DNA from: Prorocentrum cordatum | Lineage: Eukaryota > Sar > Dinophyceae > Prorocentrales > Prorocentraceae | Assembly: GCA_963575745.1 (NCBI GenBank) | Contig: CAUYUJ010009431.1 | Span: 1 to 34,324, forward strand | Length of the DNA stretch: 34,324 nucleotides | Reading direction: 5' to 3' | Part shown: positions 18,834 through 28,544 of the stretch, in pieces | Layout: each line of letters begins with the position of its first letter | Position numbering within the stretch: position 1 is the first letter of the stretch | Position numbers and translations under genes: made by a program | The notes under the pieces: generated by a model | Databases searched by the model: none | The model's input: the letters and a program-made list of their open reading frames with translations, nothing else | What the model was told of the DNA's origin: nothing

Positions 18834-21741
18834 TCAGGCCGTCCTGAGCTTCTTGGCTGGCCGCGGCTGCAGCCGCGGCCACGGCTTCACCACCAGGAAG
18901 TCGCCCGCGGACAGGGCGCAAGTGTTATGCATCTGGGGCACCCCCACCTGCACCTTGTTGACGCCTGTCCCGAACGTCACGGTCTCCTTTCGGAGCTCCA
19001 TGTTGGGCTCTGAGTCGGACTTTGCCACCACCCAGAAGGGGCTGACAAAGGCGTCGGGGCCCCGCGACCCCTCAGCGGGGGGCCCTGCGAACTGCGGGCC
19101 CACGAAGAACTCGTAGAGGCCAACCTTCCCCAACGAGATGCTCTCCGCAACGCAGCCCGTGCTGGCCCGCGTGGACGAGGCTGAAATGCGACCACTCCCA
19201 CCGCGTGGAGCTACATGGCGCGCAGTCGGTAACATCACTGACCTCGTCGCTACGGCCTGACGCGCCCCGAAATCCTCGCTACCTCGTGCTCAGCGCAGCG
19301 CTGCAGCGCGGCGTCGTCGGAGGGGGGCGCGGACGATTGCGGAAGCACAAGTCTGACGAGCTCACCCACTTTGAACGCTCGCTTGCAGCGCACGGCAGGT
19401 GGGTCCTGCAGGATCTCCAAGTGCAAAATGTTCGCCTGGTACTTCAGCGCTTGGAGCCGCAGCGCCATGTTGCATGCCCCCTTGAACGCGTCCATCGCCC
19501 AACCCTCGTGGGCTGGCGGCAAGTGCTCCTTCGTGAACGGCAACTGCTCCTGCACCCTGGACGTCAACTTGTAATTCTCGAGCAATATGTTTACTTCAAT
19601 CCGCCCGCTCGGCTAACTGCTCCGTGCGCTGCAGCGCATCGACCAACCCATTGCAACTTAAGTACAGGAAATACAATATCGCAGTTACTACCTCCTCCTC
19701 CCCCCCCTGCTCCCTGCACGGGCGGCGGGGTGGCTGCAGCCGCGCAATGGAGATCTCTTCGCCCACCAGGTCGCCGTACAACTTCTTCTGAGCGGTGATC
19801 CCATTCTCCGAGATGGAGAGCACCTCGAAAACGTCATCCACCTCCTTCTTCTGGACGATGTGCTTCCCCACGTCGAACCCTGCACGCCGCATGCGGAAGA
19901 CGTTGCTCTTCAGCTCAGCGGCCGACGACGCTGCCGCGCGCGGCGCGTCTGCATCGGCGCTCGCTGGGAACTCGGGTGCGCCATCGCCTTGCTTGTCGGT
20001 CTGCACCGCCTTGCCGAACTCGATCCCCAAGCTCTTCATCTGCAGCTGGGCTGGCTCCCCGAGCTCATGGAGTAAGACCTCTCTGGAGGGTCGCTGCAGC
20101 GACATTGAATGGCGAAAAGCAGGGAGGGAGGGAAACAAGGAGCACACGAAAGGTGGCGTGAGAAGATACCTGCGCTATATCTGCTACGCATCCGAAAGTG
20201 CGGTCTCCTGGCGCTCGCTTCTTCACCAGGTGCGTGGCACAGCGGACATCCAACTTTGTGATGTGCAAGAAGCCCTGCTCCGCTCCGATATCCAACCTCT
20301 TCACGAGCGACCTTGCATCGGCCATGAGGTTGTCGGCCGCAGCCGCGTCCGCCTTGCGGGACGCGACGTGGACGATCTCGTTTGCCTTGATCCGCCCATC
20401 GCTTCAGCGATTGCGTTTGGGAATAAAGCAATGTAACGGTGCGTGTGTGTGTGCGTGGGGAGGGGGGAGGGGTGGGTACGCAGTTCTAACAATGCAGCGC
20501 AATGCATAGATGCGCTGCAGCGCATGTCACTACAAGGGGGCGCCGACAAGCTTATGGATGGTCCTGCACATGCTATCCACCACGTGCTCGCCTGAATAGT
20601 TGGCCTTCACGAGCGCCGCTACGACATGCGGGTACGACTCCTGGTGCTTCCCCCATTTAATCGAATTCAACTTGCGCCAGAATTCAGAGCCGCACATCAA
20701 AGTTTGCCCCGAGACGTCCACATTCGTGAAGGTCTTGAGGGCTTCATCTATTTCACGGAGAAGTTCTCCGTTTTGTGGCCCGAGCTCAACAAACTTGCAC
20801 AAGTCAGCGATCCACGCCTTGCAAGGTGGGTTCGCGTGGCCCGCTTGCTCGGCGATGTCGCGCCAATCGGGCTTGCTGGAACCCTCAGCGAGGCTGTGTG
20901 CCAAGAGCATCCGCCCACCTGCCTGCAGCAAGCGCCGAGCCGATCAAGTGCTGCAGCACTGTAAGATATAATGCTCCTGCTCCTCGTTCTCACCTCCTCC
21001 CCAACGCGCTCCCACTCATCACCCTCCTCGTGCATCATCCTGGTCCTTACTACATACCGCTATATACTATAGTGGGGATAGGCTGCAGCCTGACCGAATG
21101 ATCTCGGTCTCGTGAACCGCCTCCCTGACGTCGGCGTTCAAAGCCCTCTGCACGAAGTTCTTGAGGCCCTTCACTTTGGCCACCGCGTGCTTGATGATCA
21201 ACCACGTCAGGCCCTTTTTGACTGCCGTCGCAAGTTGCGGATGCAACGCGCACAGCTTTTCGGAGTCGATGTTGTCCCGAGAGTCTGCCAGCGCCTTCAC
21301 TGTGGTCGGCGCCTTGGCCAGCACGCAGCGGAGGAAGACGTTCGTGTGGGAGCCGCCCACTGACGTATACCGCAATGAGTCCAGCGGGGGGCACCGACCC
21401 CCGCTGAGCCGCGAAAGGCGGTCGTTCGCCATCGCGGTCTCTTCCAACTGCGCCCCCTGCGGGGCCTCGAAGGCAGCGGCTGCAGCCGTCTTGGCCAAGA
21501 CGAAGCCCTGGGCGCAAATCTTCGCGCCTAAATTGTGAGCCCGCGCAGGGTTCACTAACGAACCGCTGCGGTTCCGAATGTCGATGCCCATCTGGTTCGG
21601 TGGGACCTGCTGGTAATACGCTAGCCCCTCCGCCAGCAGGAACTCCTTCAGTTGATCCCACCCCGATGCCAACCTCCCCGAGGAATTGCTTTCCTCGATG
21701 TACTGCAAGATCTGCTCCTCCTGACGCGCCTGCAGCGCCAT
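18834..21741 (-). CDS. large six-exon protein of unknown function (gene A)
   Basis: Proposed exons are 21741-21090, 20918-20534, 20401-20170, 20093-19692, 19612-19308 and 19194-18834. Phases match throughout (1, 2, 0, 0, 2) and give about 778 aa. Exon 1 starts MALQARQEEQILQYIEESN and includes GIDIRNRSGSLVNPARAHNL and TSVGGSHTNVFLRCVLAKA, patterns I recall from uncharacterised dinoflagellate proteins. Exon 2 contains DIAEQAGHANPPCKAWIADL. Exon 5 contains VNILLENYKLTSRVQEQL and FKVGELVRLVLPQSS. Exon 6 contains KVGLYEFFVGPQF and FVSPFWVVAKSDSEPNMEL. The donors of introns 1 and 5 are read as GC immediately at a GCTGCAGC palindrome; the intron 3 acceptor is the CTGCAG of another. Introns 1 and 5 are the least certain. 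No catalytic motif is recognised. Confidence 0.62.
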
Positions 21742-21896
21742 GCCAGCGCTATATATAGCGCCGAATGCAACGTGCGAGCCCGCGGGCGCGACGGCGGATG
21801 CGGCGCGCGGCCGCAGCTTGAGACAAGCTGTCGCGCGGCGTGCGCGTGAACATCGACTTGCATGGACATGCAATTTGCGAGCAGAAATGTTGATCT

Positions 21897-22315
21897 GGGC
21901 TGCAGCCCGAGGCCCATGAAGCACGAGCGCGCACGCGCTGCAGCGCGATGCGGCATCACGACGACAACCATTTTTTTGCGCTGCAGCGCAAAGTAACATA
22001 CGTGCTATCAAATTTGGAGCGCTGCAGCGCTCAATGCGACCATTGAAAAAACAACGAATACAACAAAACATAATTGACATGTGCATTCAAATTCCTTGCA
22101 AACGGAGCTGGGCGAAAATGAAGATCCGAACAACGTGCAACTAGAAAACATGCATTTAACTCAACATTCAGCGCTGCAGCGCTTCATCTTCAGCGCACGC
22201 AGCGCTTCATGTTCATATAAATCCGAAGGCAGCGCTGCAGCGCTTCTCATTTTTAAAGCAAAAATCCAGGACACCGACTCCGAATCAAAATGCAAAATTT
22301 GTAGCGCTGCAGCGC
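21897..22315. repeat. palindrome array upstream of gene A
   Basis: Cores start at 21899, 21937, 21980, 22021, 22173, 22234 and 22306. Extended forms include GGGCTGCAGCCC, TGCGCTGCAGCGCA and AGCGCTGCAGCGCT. The region is AT-richer than the rest of the element and has no gene. Being upstream of the first gene, it could include its promoter or 5' leader, but no specific signal is recognisable. Confidence 0.7.
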
Positions 22316-22384
22316 TCAACGAACAAACTCAGCTCTTTCAAGACGTGGATTTACCTTTTTTCCCTGTGCATGGCCCTTGGATAA

Positions 22385-22617
22385 CAAGTGCAATGTAACC
22401 GCTAAGTCACTTATAACCTACTTAGCAAACTAGCTATAAGCGGTTATAAGTGGTTAGCTAAGTGCGCTAAGCACTTAGCTAACTGGTTATAAGTGGATAG
22501 CTAAGTACTTACTAAGTCATTACTAAGTGGGCCACTTAGTAATGACTGAGTAAGTACTTAGCTAAGTCCGCTAACTACTTACTAAGTACTTAACTTAGCG
22601 TAGTAAGTATGTTAAGT
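22385..22617. repeat. right subterminal repeat region with a 67-nt near-perfect palindrome
   Basis: TAAGT, ACTTAG and GGTTATAAG motifs recur in both orientations, like the left subterminal region. At 22498-22564 the arms TAGCTAAGTACTTACTAAGT... and its complement (33 nt each, one mismatch, one central base) form a long palindrome whose centre is CCACTTAGT-type sequence. AGTCCGCTAAC near 22565 is the inverse of GTTAGCGGACT near 4900. Confidence 0.8.
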
Positions 22618-22644
22618 ACTTAGCAACCGCCGCGGCCATCCAAG
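22618..22644 (-). repeat. right terminal inverted repeat
   Basis: Read on the minus strand it starts CTTGGATGGCCGCGGCGG and continues TTGCTAAGT, matching the left end with two differences. The 122-bp satellite resumes a few bases outside it. Confidence 0.85.
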
Positions 22645-23267
22645 CAGGGCCGGTTTTGCGAGGATGTCTCAAGCGAGGGCGCCGGTTTGGGATTCGTCAC
22701 CGGATCCAGCGGATCCGTCCGGAAACGGTGCCGGAGGCCGCTCTGCTCCTCTGGGCACCTCCCCCGGGGCCGGTTTTGCGAGGATGTCTCAAGCGAGGGC
22801 GCCGGTTTGGGATTCGTCACCGGATCCAGCGGATCCAGCGGATCCGTCCGGAAACGGTGCCGGAGGCCGCTCTGGGCTCCTCTGGGCACCCCCCCGGGGC
22901 CGTTTTGTGAGGATGTCTCAAGCGAGGGCGCCGGTTTGGGATTCGTCACCGGATCCAGCGGATCCAGCGGATCCGTCCGGAAACGGTGCCGGAGGCCGCT
23001 CTGGGCTCCTCTGGGCACCTCCCCCGGGGCCGGTTTTGTGAGGATGTCTCAAGCGAGGGCGCCGGTTTGGGATTCGTCACCGGATCCAGCGGATCCAGCG
23101 GATCCGTCCGGAAACGGTGCCGGAGGCCGCTCTGGGCTCCTCTGGGCACCTCCCCCGGGGCCGGTTTTGCGAGGATGTCTCAAGCGAGGGCGCCGGTTTG
23201 GGATTCGTCACCGGATCCAGCGGATCCGTCCGGAAACGGTACCGGAGGCCGCTCTGGACTCGTGCTC
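22645..23267 (+). repeat. 122-bp satellite array, right part
   Basis: About five units nearly identical to those at 3314-4534 and in the same orientation. It starts mid-unit with GGGCCGGTTTTGCGAGG right after the TIR and ends in unique DNA after CCGGAGGCCGCTCTGGACTC. Units here are more uniform than those at 4100-4390. Confidence 0.92.
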
Positions 23268-23519
23268 TTCGCGCCGGGGGTGAGGATGACGTGAGTTCCA
23301 CAGAAACTCCTTCAAACGATGTGGGCGTGGTAGAAATGCCCGTTTTGGGCCTCCCCCCTCGCGCGGTCCATCAACAAGGGAAAGTAAGCAGCAAGAAGTC
23401 AACAAGGAACAGTAAGCAGCAAGAAGCAGAATTGTAACAGTGGAAACTGGAAGCTGCAACTGGTACAGGAAACTGCGAACCTTCGCCCTACAGCCTGGTG
23501 GCCCCACAAGGGGGCCGGC
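23268..23519. other. no recognisable gene
   Basis: Mixed-composition DNA containing a short repeat (AACAAGGAACAGTAAGCAGC, with a partial copy just upstream). No credible coding frame. Confidence 0.4.
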
Positions 23520-23690
23520 GGATTTCGTCCGTTAAAATTCATTTGGTTCGAATTCGTCCGGTTTAATTTCATCTGATTTGAATTCGCTGGTTTAGATTCA
23601 TCTGGCTTGATCTCATCCGATTTAAGTTCATCCAGTTTTAATTCTCCCGGTTTAAGTTCATCCAGTTTATATTCGCCCGGTGTAAAATAC
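23520..23690 (+). repeat. TTTAATTCATCCGG repeat field, copy 2
   Basis: Seven to eight degenerate units such as GTTTAATTTCATCTGATTTG and GTTTAAGTTCATCCAGTTT, the same family as 1662-2085 and 28985-29290. Confidence 0.85.
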
Positions 23691-23739
23691 TCCCAGAAGG
23701 CGTCCCGTGTAGGAAACGGCGTGTGCGCCAGAACGCCAC

Positions 23740-24150
23740 AATTCTGAGCTCGGAATTTGGCCGAAGTCGGAAAGTAGGGAGCTGGAGTCGGGATCGCGGG
23801 AGTTGGAGTTGGAATGACGGGCGCTGGATTCTGAAAGTTGGCAGCCGTAAGCGGGAAATTGAGAGACGGAGCCAGAGAGACGGGCGTCGGAGTGGGAAAA
23901 TTGGAGCTGAATTCGGAGAGATGGGAGCTTGGATCGGAGAGTTGGGTGTTGGAGTCGAAAGATTAGGAGACTGAGTCGGAGAGTTGGGAACCGGAGTCGG
24001 AGAGATGGGAGCTGGAATCGGTTGGGAGCCAGAGATTGAGTTGGAGAGTTGAGAACCGGAATCGGAGAGATGGGAGCTGGAATCGGTTGGGAGTCGGAGT
24101 CGGGGAGAAGAGCGGAGTCGGAAAGTTCGGGGTTGGAGTCAGAAAATTGA
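23740..24150 (+). repeat. GGGAGCTGGAGTCGGAGAG minisatellite
   Basis: Units of about 17-30 nt built from GAGTCGGAGAG, TTGGGA and GCTGGA(A)TC repeat with many variants. It is purine-rich with no gene. A 74-codon frame at 24158-24382 follows (MGTTIIAILNDGSTA) but has no recognisable domain and I do not call it a gene. Positions 24150-24820 otherwise hold short GGA and TCC tracts. Confidence 0.75.
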
Positions 24151-24824
24151 GCGGAGGATGGGAAATTGGGAATTGGAAATAATCATGGGGACCACAATAA
24201 TTGCAATTTTGAACGACGGGAGCACAGCGCCGATCCGAGAAGGAGGCCTACGCTGTAGCGGCAGCACCTTTTTGAAACGCCGGAAACAATCGGATTGCAC
24301 AACAAAACGTAAAGCAAGAACAGTTGTTGACATCCTCCGTGTAAAGATCTTCCGCAAAGCTTCGGTGGAGGAAGGAGAATAGCACCCATATTGTTTGACT
24401 GTGGAGGGAGGAAAGAGGAGGAGGAACAGCCAGAAATGGAAGATAAGGAGGATGAGGGGGAGCAGAGCGAGCACAAAGGCCAGAGGCCTCTTGGCTGCCT
24501 CTCGGCGTCTCTTCGGATTTTTGCTTCCTGTTTCGATTCGTCCGGTTTTCCATTCGCCCGGTTTAAGTTCGTCCTGTTTTATTTCGCGCTTCGCGCGTGC
24601 ATCACCTATGCATCGCGCCTGCGTCGGCGATGCGTCGGTGATTCGTTGCGATCTCCCGACCCCTGGTCCCCTTATTCCTCTCTATCCTTCCGCTTTTGTT
24701 CCTGCTGCTGCTGTTCGTTCTCATCCTCCTCTTCCCGGTCATCCTCCTCCTCGCCCGCCACCTCCCCCTCGTGGGCATGCAGTTCCTGTTTTTCCGATTA
24801 CGCGCAACACGGATATTCCCGGAA

Positions 24825-25085
24825 AGGGCGCGGGCTCAGGGTTCTTTTTTAGTATTGTTTTGTTTCCCCCCCGCTTCGGCCGGCTAAATTATTTGCGATT
24901 GATAACGAGGTAAAGTCCCATTCGGCGTGGGCAATTTGAGGGAATCCTTAGCGAAACGATGGTTTTTGAACTCCCAATCGATAAATCACCGGGTGCGGGA
25001 CACATTTGGGTCAGGGGCACGAGTCCGTGTGTTTTACGTGTGTTCCTATAGATTGGCCCTCTCCAGGAGGCCCCCAGACGTCCCA
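24825..25085 (+). repeat. higher-order repeat leader, copy 1
   Basis: Shares with 26190-26370 and 28215-28475 the ordered blocks AAAGGGCGCGGG, TTTTAGTATTGTTTTGTTTC, CTTCGGCCGGC, ATTCGGCGTGG, GCGAAACG, GATAAATCAC and GGTGCGGGACA. Copies 1 and 3 also share AGATTGGCCCTCTCCAGG. A 65-bp repeat array follows each copy. Confidence 0.85.
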
Positions 25086-25640
25086 GGTCACCCAGGGGGG
25101 TATCTAACATGGTTGCCCCGAGCTGGAACCACGTGTTTTTACTTGTCCAGGCCACCCGGTGGGGTATCCAACATGATTGCCCCGAACTGGAGCCACGTGT
25201 TTTTACGTGTCCAAACCACCCAAGGGGGGTATCTAACATGATTGTTCCGAGCAAAGACCGCATGTTTTAATTGTCCAGGCCATTCAGGAGTGTATCTAAC
25301 ATGGTTGTCCCGAGCTGGCACCATTTGTTTTTACGTGTCCAGGCCACCCAGGGGGGTATCTAACATGGTTGTCTCGAGCTGGCACCATGTGTTTTTACGT
25401 GTCCAGGCCACCCAGGGGGGTATCTAACATTATTGTCCCGAGCAAGGACCGCGTGTTTTAGCTGTCCAAGCCACTCAGGAGTGTATCTAACATGGTTGTC
25501 CCGAGCTGGCACCATGTGTTTTCATGTGTCCAGGCCACCCAGTGGGGTATCTAACATGATTTCCCCGAACAGGAATCACGGGTTTTCACGTGTTTCGGCC
25601 ACCCAGGGGGTATCTGACATGGCGTCAGGCCCAACGCCGA
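25085..25640 (+). repeat. 65-bp tandem repeat array 1
   Basis: The unit contains CGAGCTGGAACCACGTG, TTTTTACGTGTCCAGGCC, ACCCAGGGGGGTATCTAAC and ATGGTTGTCCC. About eight copies, some with GAGCAAGGACCGCGTGTTTT in place of the first block. Frames through the array are by-products of the period. Confidence 0.9.
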
Positions 25641-25794
25641 ATTACCAGGAAACGCCTGGGGGCCCAAAAACGCTACCCGAACACATATCCCAATCCAGAA
25701 CAAAGTGTTGTTTTCTTGCTCTGGACAGGGGGGGCGCTTGGAGGGCCTCTCCAGGGAAGAAATTGCGAGGATGTCTCGAGCGGGAGCGCGAATT

Positions 25795-26180
25795 CAGTGT
25801 ATCCAGGCCACGCAGGGGGGTATTTCACATGCTTGTCCCGAGCTGGAACCATATGTTTTTACATGTCCAGGCCACCCAGGGGGATATCTCCCAAGGTTGT
25901 CCCGAGCTGGAACGCACGTGTTTTTACGTGTCCAGGTCAGCCAGGTGGGTATCTAACATGGTTGTCCCGAGCTGTTTTTTTATTTTTACGTGTCCACGCC
26001 ACCCAGGGGGATATCTAACATGGTTGTCCCGAGCTGGAACGCACGTGTTTTTACGTGTCCAGGTCAGCCAGGGAGGTATCTAACATGGTTGTCCCGAGCT
26101 GGAATCTTTTTTCTTTTTACGTGTCCAGGCCACCCAGGGGGCTATCTAACATGGTTGTCCCGAGCTTGAACCACGTGTTT
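25795..26180 (+). repeat. 65-bp tandem repeat array 2
   Basis: About six copies of the same unit, following a unique segment of about 150 nt (25640-25795). It ends directly at leader copy 2. Confidence 0.9.
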
Positions 26181-26189
26181 TTCCCCGGA

Positions 26190-26370
26190 AAGGGCTTGGG
26201 CCCAGGGTTCTCTTTTAGTGTTGTTTCCTTTCGATTTCGGCCGGCGAAATTATTTGCTACGAAGAACAAAGTAAAGCCCTATTCGGCGTGGAAAAATTGA
26301 GGATGTCCCTCGCGAAACGTCGGTGTTTGAAATCCCGATCGAGAAATCACAGGGTGCGGGACACATGTTG
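26190..26370 (+). repeat. higher-order repeat leader, copy 2 (shortened)
   Basis: Has the AAAGGGC, TTTTAGTGTTG, TTTCGGCCGGCG, ATTCGGCGTGG and GTGCGGGACACA blocks but lacks the downstream AGATTGGCCCTCTCC part present in copies 1 and 3. Confidence 0.85.
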
Positions 26371-26389
26371 TTCGAAGAAGTGCATCCCG

Positions 26390-27325
26390 TGCGAGCTGGA
26401 ACCATGTGTTTTCACGTGTCCAGGCCACCCAGGGGGTATCTAACATGGTGGTCCCGAGCTGGAACCACATGCTAATGTGTCCAGGCAACACGGGTGGGGT
26501 ATTTGACATGGTGGTTCCGAGCTGGAACCGCATGTTTTCACGTGTCCAGGCCACCTAGGTGGGTATCTAACATGGTGGTCCCGAGCTGGTACCATGTGTT
26601 TTTGCCGTGTTCAGGCCACAGGGGTGTATCTGACATGGTGCTCCCGAGCTGGTTGTCCCGAGCTGGAAACACGTGTGTTTACATGTCCAGGCCCCCATAA
26701 GGGGGATATCTAACATGGTTGCCCCGAGCTGGAACCCAGAGGGGGTATCTGACATGGTTGTCCCGAGCTGGAACCATGTGTTTTTACGCGTCCAGGCCAC
26801 CCAGGGGGATATCTAACTTGGTCGTCCCGAGCTTGAACCATGTGTTTTCGCGTAGCCAGGCCACACAGGGGGGTATCTAACATGATTGTCCCGAGCAAAG
26901 ACCATGTGTTTCAACGTGTCCAGGCCACCCAGTGGTGTATCTAACATGGTTGTCCCGAGCTGGAACCATATGTTTTTACATGTCCAGGCCACCCAGGGAG
27001 ATATTTACCATGGTTGTCCCGAGCTGGAACTCACGTGTTTTCACGTGTCCAGGCCACACAGGGGGATATCTACCAAGGTTGTCCCGATCAAGGATCCATG
27101 TGTTTTCACGTGTCCAGGCCACCCAGGGGGGTATCGAACATGGTTGCCCAGAGCTGGTCCCACGTGTTTTCACGTGTCCAGGCCACCCGGTGGGGTATCT
27201 AAGATGATTGTCCCGAATTGGAACCACGTGGTTTTACGTGTCCAGGCCGCCCAGGGTGGCATGGCGGAACCAGGTGCTTCAACGTGTCCAGGCCACCTAG
27301 GGGGTATCCAACATGGGCCTCCTGT
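26390..27325 (+). repeat. 65-bp tandem repeat array 3
   Basis: The longest array, about 14 copies, with local deletions (for example 26640-26660 and 26730-26745 where partial units abut). Confidence 0.9.
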
Positions 27326-27384
27326 TCTGTATTGGGATATGTGCTCGGGGAAACGGTTTTCGCTTGCCTTCGCCCCCCAGGAGG

Positions 27385-27670
27385 CCCCAGGAGGCTCGAG
27401 AAGCGTGAAAACATATCGGATCCTAACGCCCCAGGGCGGGACAAGCGTGAAAACACATGGGCTCCTAACGCCCCTGGGCGGGGGAAGCGCGAAAACACAT
27501 GGATTCTAACGCCCCAGGACGGGACAAACGCGAAAACACATAGGTTCCGAATGCCCCAGGGCGGGAGATACGTGAAAGCACATGGGTTCCCAACGCCCCA
27601 GGGCGGGGCAAGCCTGAAAACCGATGCCTCCTAACGCCCCAGGGCGGGGGAAGCGTGAACACACATGGGT
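27385..27670 (+). repeat. 43-bp tandem repeat (GTGAAAACACATGGG...GCCCCAGGGCGGG)
   Basis: About six or seven units with AAGCGTGAAAACACATGGG, TTCCTAACGCCCC and AGGGCGGG. It directly follows a GGAGGCCCCAGGAGGC segment. Confidence 0.85.
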
Positions 27671-27689
27671 TCCACAATGCTCTGGGGCA

Positions 27690-27992
27690 GCTACTATGTG
27701 CTCAGGCAGCTCGAGCTCAAGATCCATATCAGTTCCCTTGACACGCCCCTTGGCACGTCCCGTGGCACGTCCCTTGGCACGTCCCGTGGCACGTCCATTT
27801 TCACGTTCCGTAGCGCGTTCCCTTGGCACGTCCCGCGGTGCGTCCCCATGGCACGCCCCTTGGCACGTCGCTTGGCGCGTCCCATGGGACGTTCCGCGGC
27901 GCGTCCTCCTTGCATGTCCCCCTGTCAAGTAGCTCTGGTCCAGCTGCTAAGTGCTCAGGCAGCTCGAGCTCAAGATCCAGATCAGTTCGGTC
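27690..27992 (+). repeat. 48-bp direct repeats flanking a GGCACGTCCC array
   Basis: The block TGTGCTCAGGCAGCTCGAGC followed by TCAAGATCCA(T/G)ATCAGTTC occurs at about 27690-27738 and again at about 27942-27990. Between them lies a tandem array of CCTTGGCACGTCCCGTGGCACGT units. The layout resembles a small element or an expanded insertion between direct repeats. Confidence 0.75.
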
Positions 27993-28214
27993 AGGACTCG
28001 GATGCAAAGGAGGACTCGATCCACGACGCTATAGAGCACAATCGCGGCATGGCACATCGCAATTCAGCACGGCACAGCACAGCACAGCCCTCGGTACGGT
28101 ACATCAAGATCGATAGACTCAGCATTGCTTTTGCCCGTCGCCTAATCAGGTGTATTTGAAACGTTGCCATGCCTTACATTTCTACATTCCTTTCCAGGTT
28201 CGTGGGTCGATCAT

Positions 28215-28475
28215 GTTCCTGGAAAGGGCGCGGGTCCCAAGGTTTTCTTTTAGTACTGTTTTGTTTTCCCCCCGGCTTCGGCCGGCGATATAAGTGGCTA
28301 TATATCACAGTAAACTCCCATTCGGCGTGGAAAAATTGAGGATGTCCCTAGCGAAACGCTAGTGATTGAAATCCCGATCGATAAATCACAAGGTGCGGGA
28401 CAAATTTGGGTAAGGGGCGCGACTCCGTGTGTTTTCATGTGTTCCCATAGATTGGCCCTCTCCAGGGGCACGAAT
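28215..28475 (+). repeat. higher-order repeat leader, copy 3
   Basis: Full-length copy, closely similar to 24825-25085, with TTCCTGGAAAGGGCGCGGG at its start and AGATTGGCCCTCTCCAGG near its end. The AGATTGGCCC segment is repeated again at about 28502. Confidence 0.85.
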
Positions 28476-28544
28476 CTTTATGTTCTTACATATGTTTCTG
28501 TAGATTGGCCCTCTCCAGGATACCCCACGAGGCCCCAGGACACC

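Larger units (their letters stand above)
6431..22313. repeat. GCTGCAGC palindrome family confined to the element
   Basis: By eye there are about 60 copies of the GCTGCAGC core in 16 kb, in introns, between genes and in some exons (for example 6991-6998 and GAACTGCTGCAGCAGTTC at 7023-7040). At roughly 60% GC about 0.5 would be expected by chance. None was found outside 4535-22644. Most copies extend as perfect palindromes of 10-22 bp with different arms, such as GTGCTGCAGCAC (17355), CATGCTGCAGCATG (12401), CCCGCTGCAGCGGG (14654) and a 22-bp one at 9995-10016 with CTCCCCC/GGGGGAG arms. Confidence 0.88.
4535..22644 (-). mobile_element. 18.1-kb CACTA-like DNA transposon with cargo genes, inserted in a satellite array
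   Basis: The boundaries rest on a 27-nt terminal inverted repeat (4535-4561 and 22618-22644), on similar AT-rich subterminal DNA inside both ends, and on the interruption of one satellite family: the 122-bp repeat lies in the same orientation on both sides. All credible genes inside are on the minus strand, and one (6666-9138) is a DDE transposase-like gene. CACTA/EnSpm elements are known for TIRs, subterminal repeats and a 3-bp target duplication; here the ends read CTTGG rather than CACTA. Both flanks show CA next to the TIR, but I cannot establish a target duplication. The boundary is uncertain by about 3 bp. An element with several multi-exon cargo genes would be unusually large. An alternative is that the satellite belongs to the element ends. 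Confidence 0.72.

Noticed and set aside
4535-22644. Helitron or Maverick/Polinton interpretation of the element
   Set aside because: No RepHel, polymerase B, packaging ATPase or capsid-like protein was seen, and Helitrons lack terminal inverted repeats.
24158-24382. 74-codon plus-strand frame
   Set aside because: Non-repetitive in part, but short, without a domain, and next to minisatellite DNA; insufficient support.
24927-27509. plus-strand frames of 60-216 codons with a repeated peptide across the 65-bp arrays
   Set aside because: The repeats translate in several frames and the peptides follow the tandem unit; no start or domain logic.
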